Part shown: positions 45,148-54,561 of the stretch, in pieces
Layout: every line of letters begins with the position of its first letter
Position numbering within the stretch: the stretch's first letter is position 1
Assembly (NCBI RefSeq): GCF_039523795.1
Contig: NZ_BAAAFZ010000008.1
Coordinates: 62,001-126,000 of the forward strand
Direction of reading: 5' to 3'
DNA: 64,000 nt
From: Craurococcus roseus
Lineage (GTDB): Bacteria > Pseudomonadota > Alphaproteobacteria > Acetobacterales > Acetobacteraceae
Translations under genes and position numbers: made by a program
The notes under the pieces: generated by a model
The model's input: only the letters and a program-made list of their open reading frames with translations
Databases searched by the model: none
What the model was told of the DNA's origin: nothing

Positions 45148-45954
45148 TCAGCGGCCGGTGAAGGTCGGGCGGCGCTTCTCCAGCATGGCGTTCACCGCCT
45201 CCTTGTGGTCGTCCGTGCTGTGGGCGAGGGCCTGGTAGGCGGCGGACAGCTCCAAGAGGCTGGAGAAGCGCATGTACTGTCCTTCGCGCAGCAGCCGCTT
45301 GGTCATGCGCAGCGCGTCCGGCGGGTTGGCGGCGATGCGGCGGGCGAGGTCGCGGGCGGCGGGCAGCAGCTCGCCCTCAGGCACCACGCGGGAGACGAGG
45401 CGGGCGGCCAGCGCGGCCTGGGCGTCCAGGGCCTCGCCGGTGAAGCTCATCTCCAACGCCATGGACATGCCGACCACGCGCGGCAGCAGCCAGGCGCCGC
45501 CGTCGCCGGGGACGATGCCGACCTTGATGAAGCTCTCGGCGAAGCTGGCCTTCTCGGAGGCGATGCGGATGTCGCACATGTTCGCCACGTCCAGGCCGAG
45601 GCCGATGGCGGGGCCGTTCACCGCGGCGATGGTCGGCGCGTCGCAGTCGTAGAGGGCCTGGGCCATGCGCTGCACGCCGCGGCGGTAGTTCTCGCGCAGG
45701 TCGGCGTGGCTGCCCTCCATGATGCCGCGCTTGTCGCGCATGGCCTTGAGGTCGCCGCCGGAGCAGAAGGCGGAACCGGCGCCGGTGAGGATCACGCAGC
45801 GCACCGTGCGGTCGCGGTTGACGCGCCCGCAGGCGTCCACGACCGCGTCGCAATCGGCGAAGGTGGAGATGGCATTGCGCCGCTCCGGCGCGTTCAGGGT
45901 CAGGAGGACGACGTCCCCTTCCCGCTCTTCCAGAACGTAGTTCGTGCCGCTCAT
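45148..45954 (-). CDS. Enoyl-CoA hydratase/isomerase family protein
   Basis: This 268-residue crotonase has the first oxyanion-hole block GAGSAFCSGGDLKAM near residue 62 and the second NGPAIGLGLDVANMCDIRIA near 115, with Asp/Glu candidates in KVGIVPGDGGAWLLPR. Likely acts in fatty acid or branched acyl-CoA breakdown. The ATG overlaps the stop of the acyl-CoA dehydrogenase gene as ATGA, so it is translated with it. Confidence 0.93.
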   Translation of the reverse strand: MSGTNYVLEEREGDVVLLTLNAPERRNAISTFADCDAVVDACGRVNRDRTVRCVILTGAGSAFCSGGDLKAMRDKRGIMEGSHADLRENYRRGVQRMAQALYDCDAPTIAAVNGPAIGLGLDVANMCDIRIASEKASFAESFIKVGIVPGDGGAWLLPRVVGMSMALEMSFTGEALDAQAALAARLVSRVVPEGELLPAARDLARRIAANPPDALRMTKRLLREGQYMRFSSLLELSAAYQALAHSTDDHKEAVNAMLEKRRPTFTGR

Positions 45955-46970
45955 GCGTTCCCCCTCCCCTCGCCTCTCGCCGTCAGGTCCGGCCACAGCG
46001 CTTCGCCGCCGCGGGCCAGGGCCGCTTCGCCGATGCGGCGGGCCCAGACGCGCTCCGCGCCGGCGGCGTTCCGCCAGGACCACATGCGGCGGGTGAAAAG
46101 GTGCAGCGGGTGGTCGTCGGTGAAGCCGATGGCGGCGAAGACCTGATGGACGATGGCGCCGCCGGTGCCGGCCGCCTCGCCGGCGACGACCTTGGCGCTG
46201 CCGATCTCGAAGCCGGCACCTTCCAAGCCGCGGCGGTCGGCGGCGCGGCCGGCGGCGGCGCAAGCGACAGCGGCGGCGGCGGCCTCGGAGGCGCAAACTG
46301 CGAGCTGCTGCTGCACCGCCTGGAAGGCGCCGATGGGGCGGCCGAACTGCTTGCGGGTGTTCGCGTAGTCCACTGCCATGTCGAGCGCGGCTTCCAGGGC
46401 GCCAGCGATCAGCGCGGCGTGCAGCAGGGTGCCGGCGTTGCCCGCGGACTCGGCGCCGCCGGGCAGGCGGCCGGTGCGGAGGGACGCGCCGTAGGTCGGG
46501 CGGTCGGCGGGCTCGCGCGAGAGCGGGTCGGCGGCGCGGCGCCATTCGATCCCTGCGGCCTCGTGGAAGGCCACCTGCCCTGCCTCGTCCACCGCCACGA
46601 CGTGGGCGGCGCGGCGGCCCCAGGCAACCGGCTCGCCCGGCAAGGCCAGCGCGACATAGCCGGCGGGCGGTTCGATGCCGGCGAGGGCGAGCAGCGCCGC
46701 CGCGACCATGCTCTGCGCCAGCGGGAGCGCCGCGCCGTGACGGCCGAGCGCCTGCCACACCGCGACCGCGTCCTCCCAGCCGAGGCCGGCACCGCCCATG
46801 GCTTCCGGCGCGAGCGCCAGCGGCAGGCCGAGGGCTTCCGCCTCCGCCCACAGCGCTTCCGGCCACTCGCCGCGCTCGGCCGCGCGCAACACGTCGGGGC
46901 CGCCGCTGTCGGTCAGCAGGCGGTCCACCTGTTCGATGAGGATGCCGCGCAGGCCTTCGTCCTCGGCCAT
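45951..46970 (-). CDS. Acyl-CoA dehydrogenase family protein
   Basis: This 339-residue acyl-CoA dehydrogenase-like flavoprotein has YANTRKQFGRPIGAFQAVQQ in the C-terminal helical domain and GAIVHQVFAAIGFTDDHPLH near the end. The middle beta domain is short and weakly conserved, as in the smaller partner of two-subunit acyl-CoA dehydrogenases. Starts one base after the second acyl-CoA dehydrogenase gene. The pair may form a heteromer as in steroid-type FadE pairs; that is inference. Confidence 0.87.
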   Translation of the reverse strand: MAEDEGLRGILIEQVDRLLTDSGGPDVLRAAERGEWPEALWAEAEALGLPLALAPEAMGGAGLGWEDAVAVWQALGRHGAALPLAQSMVAAALLALAGIEPPAGYVALALPGEPVAWGRRAAHVVAVDEAGQVAFHEAAGIEWRRAADPLSREPADRPTYGASLRTGRLPGGAESAGNAGTLLHAALIAGALEAALDMAVDYANTRKQFGRPIGAFQAVQQQLAVCASEAAAAAVACAAAGRAADRRGLEGAGFEIGSAKVVAGEAAGTGGAIVHQVFAAIGFTDDHPLHLFTRRMWSWRNAAGAERVWARRIGEAALARGGEALWPDLTARGEGRGNA

Positions 46971-46971
46971 G

Positions 46972-48111
46972 TCAGCGCAGCCCCAATTGGCGGGCGATGA
47001 TGCCGCGCAGGATCTCGCGCGTGCCGCCGCGGAGCGAGTAGGAGCGCGCGACCATGGTGACGTCGGCGAGCATCTCCTGCACCTCCGGGGGCGTGCGGGC
47101 GGGGTCCATGAGGTCGCGGAGGCGCTCGGGCAGGGCTTGCTCGTAGTCGTTGCCGGCGTCCTTAACCAGCGCGGCTTCGCGTTCCGGGGTGATGCCGTCC
47201 TGGAGCATCCCGGCCACGGCGAGCGACATCTGGCGAAGCGTGCCGGCGCGGGCCAGCAGGCGGCCCACGACTTCGGGCGCGGCGGGCTCGTCGCGGAGGT
47301 CGTCCAGCGCGGCGGTGAGCAGCGGGAGGGAGGACAGGTAGCGTTCCGGACCGGCGCGCTCGAAGGCGAGTTCGGCGGTGGCCTGCTTCCAGCCTTCGCC
47401 CTCCTTCCCCACCAGCAGGGAGTCGGGGACGAACACGTCGTCGAAGGTGATCTCGTTGAAGCCCTCCTCGCCGGCGAGGTCGAGGATGGGTCGGATGGCG
47501 ATGCCGGAGGCGCGCAGGTCCACCAGGAATTGCGACAGGCCCTGGTGCTTCCCCTTCGGGTCCGGCGGCGGGCTGGTGCGGAGCAGCGCGATCATGAAGT
47601 CGCAGCGGTGGGCGTTGGTGGTCCAGACCTTGCGGCCGTTGATCCTCCAGCCGCCCGGCGCGCGCTCCGCCTTGGTGCGGAGGCTGGCGAGGTCGGAGCC
47701 GCTGTCCGGCTCGGAGAGGCCGATGGCGAAGGCGAGTTCGCCCTTGCAGATGCGGGGCAGGAACTCGCGCCGCTGCTCTTCCGTGCCGAGGCGCAGCAGC
47801 AGCGGGCCGCTCTGCCGGTCGCCGATCCAGTGCGCGGCGACCGGGGCGCCGACGGCCAGCATCTCCTCCAGCACGACGTAGCGCTCCAGGGCGGTGCGCT
47901 CGCCGCCGCCGTAAGCCTTGGGCCAGGTCATGCCGATCCAGCCGCGCTTGCCCACTTCGCGGGAGAACTCGCGGTCGAAGCCCATCCAGGAGTAGGCGCG
48001 GACGCGGGGCGGCCAGTCTTTGCCGGCTTCGGCCAGGAAGGTGCGGAGTTCGGCGCGGAGCGCGGGCGCCTCGGGCGGGGTGTCGCGGAGGTCGAAGCGC
48101 AGGCCGGGCAT
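46972..48111 (-). CDS. Acyl-CoA dehydrogenase
   Basis: This 379-residue full-length acyl-CoA dehydrogenase has WPKAYGGGERTALE, the FAD/substrate block FAIGLSEPDSGSDLASLRTK, INGRKVWTTNAHRCDF, and C-terminal YSLRGGTREILRGIIARQLG. In the last phrase the family Gly-Thr/Ser-Glu helix is seen. First gene of a three-gene minus-strand operon with the smaller dehydrogenase and the enoyl-CoA hydratase: successive beta-oxidation steps. Divergent from the molybdenum hydroxylase cluster, with 134 bases between. Confidence 0.93.
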   Translation of the reverse strand: MPGLRFDLRDTPPEAPALRAELRTFLAEAGKDWPPRVRAYSWMGFDREFSREVGKRGWIGMTWPKAYGGGERTALERYVVLEEMLAVGAPVAAHWIGDRQSGPLLLRLGTEEQRREFLPRICKGELAFAIGLSEPDSGSDLASLRTKAERAPGGWRINGRKVWTTNAHRCDFMIALLRTSPPPDPKGKHQGLSQFLVDLRASGIAIRPILDLAGEEGFNEITFDDVFVPDSLLVGKEGEGWKQATAELAFERAGPERYLSSLPLLTAALDDLRDEPAAPEVVGRLLARAGTLRQMSLAVAGMLQDGITPEREAALVKDAGNDYEQALPERLRDLMDPARTPPEVQEMLADVTMVARSYSLRGGTREILRGIIARQLGLR

Positions 48112-48245
48112 GTCGGGCGTCCTCCGGTGCTTTTCCCCTTGAGTGGCGCATCCGGCGCCGGGGCGCCACCCCTCCCCCCGGCCCCTCGACACACTGGGCC
48201 GCGGCGGGCTTTGCTGGCGGGAAGGGAACGGGTCGGGAAGCGGCG

Positions 48246-50588
48246 ATGGTGGAGAAGTTCGGCATCGGCCAGCCGGTGCGCCGCAAGGAGGACGTGCGGC
48301 TGCTGACCGGCCGCGGCACCTACACGGACGACATCGACCGGCCGGGCCAGGCCCACGCCTTCGTGCTCCGCTCCCCGCACGCCCACGCGCGGATCGTCTC
48401 GATCGGCACGGAGGCGGCGCGGGCGGCGCCGGGCGTGCTGGCGGTGCTGACCGGCCACGACGCCGAGGCGGACGGCATCGGGCGGTTCCCGGTGATGGTG
48501 GAGGTGCCGGGCAAGGACGGCGGCAAGCTCTGGCCGACACCGCGGGAGATCCTGCAAACCTCGAAGGTGCGCTTCGTTGGCGACCCGGTGGCGCTGGTGG
48601 TGGCGGAAACGCGGCAGCAGGCGCAGGACGCGGCGGAGTTGGTGGAGGTGGAGTACGAGGTGCTCCCCTCCGTGACGGACACGGCCGCCGCCGACCTGTC
48701 CGGGGCGCCGCTGGTGTGGGAGGAGCGCGGCAGCAACCTCTGCGTCCATTGGAGCAGCGGGCGGGAGGCCGAGGCCGGCGCGGCGTTCGAGCGGGCGGCG
48801 CGCACGGTGCGGGTGGAGCTGGTGAACAACCGGCTGGTCGGCAACCCGATGGAACCGCGCGTCGCCATCGGCGAGTTCGACCCGGCGACGGGGGGCTACA
48901 CGCTGCACTCGCCGACCCAGGGCGTGATCCGGGTGCGGGACGGGCTGGCGCAGCACATCCTCAAGGTGCCGAAGGACAAGCTGCGCGTGGTCTCGCCCGA
49001 CGTGGGCGGCGGCTTCGGGCTGCGCGGCAAGATCTTCCCGGAGAGCGGCATGGTGCTCTGGGCGGCGAAGCGCGTCGGGCGGCCGGTGAAGTGGCTGAGC
49101 GGGCGGAGCGAGACCTTCGTGTGCGACCCGCACGGGCGCGACCACGTGACGCAGGCTGAGATGGCCTTCGACGCCGAGGGTCGCGCGCTGGGCGTGCGGA
49201 TACGCACCGTCGCGGCGATGGGCGCCTACCTGCAGGATTTCGGGCCGCGCATCCCGACGGTGGCAGGCGGGCGGATCAACGGCACGGTGTACGACATCCA
49301 GGCGCTGAACGCGCAGGTGCGCTGCGTGTTCACCAACACCTCGCCCACCGACGCCTACCGCGGCGCCGGGCGGCCGGAAACGGCCTACGTGCTGGAGCGG
49401 CTGTTCGACGCGGGTGCGGCGGCGTTCGGGATAGGGCGGGACGAGATCCGGCGGCGCAACTACATCCGGCCCGAGCAGATCCCCTACACCAACGCCGCCG
49501 GCAACCCGATCGACAGCGGGCGGTTCGCCGAGACGCAGGACATGGCCTTGCGCCTCGCCGACTGGGCCGGCTTCCCCCGGCGGCGGGTGGAAGCGGCGCG
49601 GCGCGGCAAGCGGCGGGGGATCGGGCTGGGCTACTTCATCGAGGCCTCGGGCGGGCAGCCGAGCGAGTGGGCGCGGGTGCGCTTCGAGCGGGACGGGACG
49701 GTGGCGCTGACGGTGGGCACCTTCAGCCACGGCCAGGGGCACGAGACGGCCTTCGCGCAGGTGCTGCACGAGAAGCTCGGCGTGCCGTTCGACGCGGTGC
49801 GCTTCGAGCAGGGCGACACCGCCTTCGTGGAGAACGGCGGCGGAACGGGCGGCTCGCGTTCCTCGCAGATGGGCGGGGTGGCGATCGCGCGGGCGTCCGA
49901 ACTCGTCGTCGCCAAGGGCAAGCGGCTGGCGGCGCACCTGCTGGAGGCAGGCGTGGGCGACGTGGAGTTCGCGGACGGGGCGTTCCGCGTGGTCGGCACC
50001 GACCTGCGGGCGGACTGGTCGCGGGTGGTCGAGCTGGCGCACGACCCGGCGCGGCTGCCGGAGGGCGAGGCGCCGGGGCTGGACGAGAAGCTGCTCTACA
50101 CGCGGAGCACGGAGTGCAACTTCCCCAACGGCTGCCACGTCGCGGAGGTGGAGGTGGACGAGGACACCGGCGCGGTGGAGGTGGTGCGCTACGCCGCGGT
50201 GGACGATGTCGGCAACGTCATCAACCCGATGCTGGTCCACGGGCAGTCGCACGGCGGCATCGTGGCGGGCATCGGGCAGGCGCTGCTGGAGCACGCCGTC
50301 TATGATCCGGAGAGCGGCCAGTTCCTGTCCGCCACCTTCCAGGACTACTGCCTGCCGCGTGCGGCGGACGCGCCCTCCTTCAACCTCGGCTTCAACGTGG
50401 TGCCCTGCCCCAGCAACGATCTCGGCGTGAAGGGCGCCGGCGAGGGCGGGGCGTGCGGGGCGCCACCGGCGGTGGTGTCGGCGGTGTGCGACGCGCTGGG
50501 CGTGGCGCACATCGACATGCCGCTGACGCCGGAGCGGGTGTGGCGGGCGCTCGCCTCGGCCGCGCCGATGCGGGAAGCCGCGGAATGA
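48246..50588 (+). CDS. Xanthine dehydrogenase-family large subunit (molybdopterin-binding)
   Basis: This 780-residue protein is a CoxL/XdhB-type catalytic subunit: IGQPVRRKEDVRLLTGRGTY at the start, VGGGFGLRGKIFPE, DAYRGAGRPET (the form II motif; carbon monoxide enzymes have AYXCSFR), and the terminal catalytic Glu in GVKGAGEGGACGAPPAVV. It hydroxylates aromatic heterocycles or aldehydes using Mo cofactor. Its FAD and 2Fe2S partner subunits, normally adjacent, are absent here. The stop overlaps the next start (ATGA). Confidence 0.93.
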   Translation: MVEKFGIGQPVRRKEDVRLLTGRGTYTDDIDRPGQAHAFVLRSPHAHARIVSIGTEAARAAPGVLAVLTGHDAEADGIGRFPVMVEVPGKDGGKLWPTPREILQTSKVRFVGDPVALVVAETRQQAQDAAELVEVEYEVLPSVTDTAAADLSGAPLVWEERGSNLCVHWSSGREAEAGAAFERAARTVRVELVNNRLVGNPMEPRVAIGEFDPATGGYTLHSPTQGVIRVRDGLAQHILKVPKDKLRVVSPDVGGGFGLRGKIFPESGMVLWAAKRVGRPVKWLSGRSETFVCDPHGRDHVTQAEMAFDAEGRALGVRIRTVAAMGAYLQDFGPRIPTVAGGRINGTVYDIQALNAQVRCVFTNTSPTDAYRGAGRPETAYVLERLFDAGAAAFGIGRDEIRRRNYIRPEQIPYTNAAGNPIDSGRFAETQDMALRLADWAGFPRRRVEAARRGKRRGIGLGYFIEASGGQPSEWARVRFERDGTVALTVGTFSHGQGHETAFAQVLHEKLGVPFDAVRFEQGDTAFVENGGGTGGSRSSQMGGVAIARASELVVAKGKRLAAHLLEAGVGDVEFADGAFRVVGTDLRADWSRVVELAHDPARLPEGEAPGLDEKLLYTRSTECNFPNGCHVAEVEVDEDTGAVEVVRYAAVDDVGNVINPMLVHGQSHGGIVAGIGQALLEHAVYDPESGQFLSATFQDYCLPRAADAPSFNLGFNVVPCPSNDLGVKGAGEGGACGAPPAVVSAVCDALGVAHIDMPLTPERVWRALASAAPMREAAE

Positions 50589-51658
50589 CGGGGCGCGCGC
50601 CGGGCGGGCGGCGGTTTCGCGTGGGCTACCTGTCCCACGTGCCGCACCGCTCCTTCCTCGACACGGCGGCGGGGCTGCCGGCGCTGGAGGTGGTGCGGAT
50701 AACGCTCGACCAGCCGGAAGGGGCCGTGGTGGCGGCGCTCGCGGAGTGCGATGGCTACTACTGCATGGCGTCCCGCGACGAGTTGCCGAAGCCGTTCCAC
50801 GTCCACGCCGGGCTGCTGTCGCGCTTGCCGGGGCTGCTCATGGTGGGCAGCACGGGCGCCGGGTACGACCCGATGGACCCCGCGGCCTGCACGGCGGCCG
50901 GCGTGCTGCTGGTGAACCAGGCCGGCGGCAACGCGGAGGGCGTGGCGGAGCACGCGGTCGGCATGATGCTGGCGCTCTTGAAGCGGATGCCGGAGGCGCA
51001 CGCGGCCATGCGCGCGGGACGGGCAGCCGACCGCAACGCGCTGATGGGGCGGGAGCTGCGCGGGCGCACGGTGGGGCTGGTCGGCATCGGCCACGTCGGC
51101 ACGCGCACGGCGGAGATCCTGCGCCTCGCCTTCTCCTGCCGGGTGCTGGCCTGCGATCCTTATTTGGATGCGGCCACGGTCGCGGCGCGCGGGGCGGAGA
51201 AGGTGGACATGCCGACGCTCCTGGCGGAGAGCGACGTGGTGAGCCTGCACCTGCCGCTCTCGCCGGAGAGCCGGGGGCTGATGGGCGCCGAAGCCTTCGC
51301 GCGGATGCGGCAGGGCGCGATCTTCGTCACCACGGCGCGCGGCTCCATCCACGACGAGGCGGCGCTGCGCGCGGCGCTCGCCTCGGGGCACCTCGCCGGG
51401 GCGGGGCTGGACGTGTGGGAGCGGGAGCCGCCGCCCGCCGACCACCCGCTGCTCGCCTTGCCGAACGTGGTCGCCTCCCAGCACACGGCCGGCGTCACCG
51501 ACGAGAGCCGGGCCAACATCACCCGCATCGCGGCGCTGGCCTTCGGCGACGCGGCGGAGGGACGGTTGCCGCCGCGGATCATCAACCCGGAGGCGGTGCC
51601 GCGCTTCATGGCGCGGTGGGAGGCGGCGTTCGGGCGGCCGATGGCGGTGGCATCGTGA
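50585..51658 (+). CDS. D-isomer specific 2-hydroxyacid dehydrogenase
   Basis: This 357-residue NAD-dependent enzyme of the phosphoglycerate dehydrogenase/formate dehydrogenase-like family has nucleotide motif LVGIGHVGTRTAEIL near residue 165. Catalytic residues appear in TTARGSIHDEAALRAAL (Arg), WEREPP (Glu) and ASQHTAGVTDES (His). It is translationally coupled to both neighbours through ATGA and GTGA overlaps, so it acts with the Mo hydroxylase and the dihydropyrimidinase in one pathway. Substrate unknown. Confidence 0.92.
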   Translation: MTGRAPGGRRFRVGYLSHVPHRSFLDTAAGLPALEVVRITLDQPEGAVVAALAECDGYYCMASRDELPKPFHVHAGLLSRLPGLLMVGSTGAGYDPMDPAACTAAGVLLVNQAGGNAEGVAEHAVGMMLALLKRMPEAHAAMRAGRAADRNALMGRELRGRTVGLVGIGHVGTRTAEILRLAFSCRVLACDPYLDAATVAARGAEKVDMPTLLAESDVVSLHLPLSPESRGLMGAEAFARMRQGAIFVTTARGSIHDEAALRAALASGHLAGAGLDVWEREPPPADHPLLALPNVVASQHTAGVTDESRANITRIAALAFGDAAEGRLPPRIINPEAVPRFMARWEAAFGRPMAVAS

Positions 51659-53088
51659 TCGACCTCGTCATCACCGGCGACCGCGTGGTCACGCCGCACG
51701 ACATCGGCCCGGCGGACGTGGCGATCGGCGGCGGCAAGGTGATGGCGGTGGCGGCGCGGGGCGGCTTCCCGCTGCCCGCCGGGGCGCGGCTGGTGGACGC
51801 CACGGGCAAGATCGTGATGCCCGGCGGCATCGACCCGCACACCCACTGCCTGTGGCCGATCCCCAACCCGGACGGCACGGCGGGCCTGACGCAAGGGCCG
51901 TCCGTCGTGGGCCGGGCGGCGCTGCACGGCGGCACGACCACCATCATCGACTTCACGCGCTGGACGCACGGGCGCTCCGTGCAGGAGGCGATCGAGGCGC
52001 GAATGCGGCAGTGGCGCGCGGACGGCTGCGATTGCGACTGGGCGCTCCACACCATGGTGGAGGGCGACCTGCCGCCGGAGGTGCCTTCCCAGCTCGGCGA
52101 GGCGATCGAGGCCGGGCACCCCACGGTGAAGATCTTCACCACCGACATCACGCCGAGCCGCAAGGGCCGGATGGTGGACTTCGGCGACATCTGGGAGGTG
52201 TTCCAGGCGCTGGCGAAGCGCGGCGGCCTCGGCGTGATCCACGCCGAGGACAACGACATCGTCATGCACATGTACGCCAAGCTGTTCCGCGAAGGGCGCA
52301 TCGGCTTCGAGAACATGGCGGAGGTCCACAACACCCTGTCGGAGGACCTCTCCTTCCGCCGGATCATGCGCTTGGCGGAGAAGGTGCCGGGCACGGCGCT
52401 CTACATGATGCACGTCTCGGCGGGCGACGGGGTACGGGCGGTCCGGGAGGCACGGGCAAAGAATCTGCCTGTCTATGGCGAGTCGCTGCACCAATATATG
52501 CTCTACACCGAGGCCGATTACCGCCGTCCGAACGGGCAGATCTACCACACCTACCCGTCGCTGAAGTCGCAAGCGGACCAGGACGAGCTTTGGCGCGGCA
52601 CGCTGGACGGCGCGATCAACTGCGTGGCGACCGACGAGCTGTGCTGCTCGCTGGCGGTGAAGACCCAAGGGCGGCGCATCGACGACACCACCGGCGGCAA
52701 CTCCGGCGTGGAGCCGCGGGTGGCGGTGATGTTCTCCGAGATGGTCGGCAGGCGGGGCCACTCCTTGCGCCGCTTCGTGGACCTCGTCTCGACCAACGCG
52801 GCGAAGATCATGGGGCTGTACCCGCGCAAGGGCGCCATCGCGCCGGGCTCGGACGCCGACATCTGCATCCTCGATCCGGCCCTCAAGCGCGAGGTGCGGG
52901 CGGAGGCGCTGCACGAAAGCGACTATACGCCCTGGGAAGGCCGCACCGTGGACGCTTGGCCGTGCATGACCGTGCTGCGCGGCCGGGTGGTGGTGGAGGA
53001 CGGACGCTGGGCCGGCGGCGACGGGCGCGGCGGCCAGTGGCTGCCGCGCCGCGTGCCGGAGGAGATCCGCGCCGGCGCGGCGTTGTAG
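51655..53088 (+). CDS. Dihydropyrimidinase (cyclic amidohydrolase)
   Basis: This 477-residue metal hydrolase opens dihydropyrimidine or hydantoin rings. Metal site: GGIDPHTHCL (His62 and His64), the carboxylated lysine Lys159 in PTVKIFTTD, VIHAEDND, YMMHVSAGDGV, and the last Asp in VATDELCCS. GTG 51655 overlaps the previous stop as GTGA. It resembles D-hydantoinase/dihydropyrimidinase, while the first ring-opening locus in the window uses the unrelated HyuAB type. Confidence 0.93.
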   Translation: MIDLVITGDRVVTPHDIGPADVAIGGGKVMAVAARGGFPLPAGARLVDATGKIVMPGGIDPHTHCLWPIPNPDGTAGLTQGPSVVGRAALHGGTTTIIDFTRWTHGRSVQEAIEARMRQWRADGCDCDWALHTMVEGDLPPEVPSQLGEAIEAGHPTVKIFTTDITPSRKGRMVDFGDIWEVFQALAKRGGLGVIHAEDNDIVMHMYAKLFREGRIGFENMAEVHNTLSEDLSFRRIMRLAEKVPGTALYMMHVSAGDGVRAVREARAKNLPVYGESLHQYMLYTEADYRRPNGQIYHTYPSLKSQADQDELWRGTLDGAINCVATDELCCSLAVKTQGRRIDDTTGGNSGVEPRVAVMFSEMVGRRGHSLRRFVDLVSTNAAKIMGLYPRKGAIAPGSDADICILDPALKREVRAEALHESDYTPWEGRTVDAWPCMTVLRGRVVVEDGRWAGGDGRGGQWLPRRVPEEIRAGAAL

Positions 53089-53089
53089 G

Positions 53090-53392
53090 ATGACGCCGCC
53101 GGAGCTGCGGGCGCTGGTGCTCGACGCCTTGGCGCTCTGGAGCGTGGCGGCCGGGGTGGCGGTGGACGGGGACGGGGTGGTCCTCGCCGCGCCGGACGGG
53201 ACGCGGCTCCGCGTCGTGCCCGCTCCGCCGGACGAGCGCCCCATCCGCTGGTGGCTGGAGCGGCCCGGGCACCGGCGGCCCTGCACCTCCGTGCTCGGCT
53301 TGTTGCGGACGCTGCGAAACGCGATCGGCGGCGGCGAGGCGGCGGAGGCGCCGCGGCGGCTGCGCGTCGCGGCGCCGGACGCCGGGGGATGA
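53090..53392 (+). CDS. Small protein of unknown function, 100 residues
   Basis: I do not recognise a family. The protein has a helical N-terminus (MTPPELRALVLDALALW), a central strand-rich part with DGTRLRVVPAPPDERPIRWW, and a helical C-terminus. The start lies one base after the dihydropyrimidinase stop, and its own stop overlaps the GTPase start (ATGA), so it is a genuine operon member. Possible accessory to the GTPase. Confidence 0.65.
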   Translation: MTPPELRALVLDALALWSVAAGVAVDGDGVVLAAPDGTRLRVVPAPPDERPIRWWLERPGHRRPCTSVLGLLRTLRNAIGGGEAAEAPRRLRVAAPDAGG

Positions 53393-54456
53393 TTCCGGTC
53401 CTGGTCCTGACCGGCTTCCTCGGCGCCGGCAAGACCACCCTGCTCGGCCGCCTTTTGCACGAGCCGGCCTGGGCCGACACGGCGGTGGTGGTGAACGAGT
53501 TCGGCGAGGTGGCGCTGGACCACGCACTGGTGGCGGCGAGCGAGGACACGCTGGTGAGCCTGTCCACCGGCTGCCTCTGCTGCGCGGCGCGTGGCGACCT
53601 GGCGGAAACCCTGCTGGACCTGTGGCGCCGCCGCGAAGCGGGAGCGGTGCCGCGCTACGCGCGCGTGGTGGTGGAGACCTCCGGCCTCGCCGACCCGGCG
53701 CCCATCCTGCACGCGCTGATGGCCGACGCGGCGCTGGCGGAAACGCACAGCCTGCTCACGGTCGCGGCGCTGGTGGACGCGGTGCACGGCGGGGCGGCGC
53801 TGGACCGGCACCCGGAAGCGCGGCGGCAGGCGATGCTGGCCGACCGGCTGGTGCTGACCAAGACGGACCTGGCGCCGGACACCGCCGCGCTGGAGGCGCG
53901 CCTGCGGTCGCTGAACCCGGCGGCGCCGATCCTCGCCGTCGGGCACGGCTCCGTGCCGCCGGACTGGCTGCTGGCGCCCGGCGCGGCGCACGGCGGCTGG
54001 GCGGACCCGGACGCGCTCGCGGCGTGGCTCGACGCGGTCGGGGGGAGCGCGGCGCCGCGGCACAGCCCCGGCCTCGCCGCCATCGCCATCGAGCGCGACG
54101 CGCCGATCCCCGCCGCGGCCTTGGCTTTGTGGATGGAGGGCTTGGTGGAGCACGCCGGCCGCCGGCTCCTGCGGCTGAAGGGGATCGTCCGGCTGGCGGA
54201 AGCGCCGGAGCGCCCGCTCGCGGTCCACGCCATCGGGCACGTGGCGCACCCGCCGCGCTGGCTGGACCGCTGGCCCGCCGAGGGCAACCGACGGAGCCGC
54301 CTCGTGCTGATCGGACAAGGCATCCCGCGGCACTTCCCCGCGCGCCTGCTCGCGGCGGTGGAGGCCGAAGTGGCCGAGGAATCGGGCGTTCGCGCCGGGG
54401 GGTCTGGACATTCGACGCCGGGGCGTTATCTAGGGCGCCGTCGGGGCGCGGCGTAG
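53389..54456 (+). CDS. COG0523 (CobW/G3E) GTP-binding metallochaperone
   Basis: This 355-residue P-loop GTPase has Walker A GFLGAGKTTLL at residue 9, the metal-binding CLCC in STGCLCCAARGDLAE near 62, ETSGLADPAPIL, and LTKTD as the guanine-specificity motif. The CobW C-terminal domain follows (RLLRLKGIVRLAE). Members deliver Zn, Co or Fe to client enzymes. Placement after a metal-dependent dihydropyrimidinase suggests it supplies that enzyme's metals. The last about 20 residues are basic and unusual. Confidence 0.9.
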   Translation: MIPVLVLTGFLGAGKTTLLGRLLHEPAWADTAVVVNEFGEVALDHALVAASEDTLVSLSTGCLCCAARGDLAETLLDLWRRREAGAVPRYARVVVETSGLADPAPILHALMADAALAETHSLLTVAALVDAVHGGAALDRHPEARRQAMLADRLVLTKTDLAPDTAALEARLRSLNPAAPILAVGHGSVPPDWLLAPGAAHGGWADPDALAAWLDAVGGSAAPRHSPGLAAIAIERDAPIPAAALALWMEGLVEHAGRRLLRLKGIVRLAEAPERPLAVHAIGHVAHPPRWLDRWPAEGNRRSRLVLIGQGIPRHFPARLLAAVEAEVAEESGVRAGGSGHSTPGRYLGRRRGAA

Positions 54457-54474
54457 CGGCTCGCCCCGGCACGC

Positions 54475-54550
<76 letters not shown>

Positions 54551-54561
54551 GCACAAAACCC

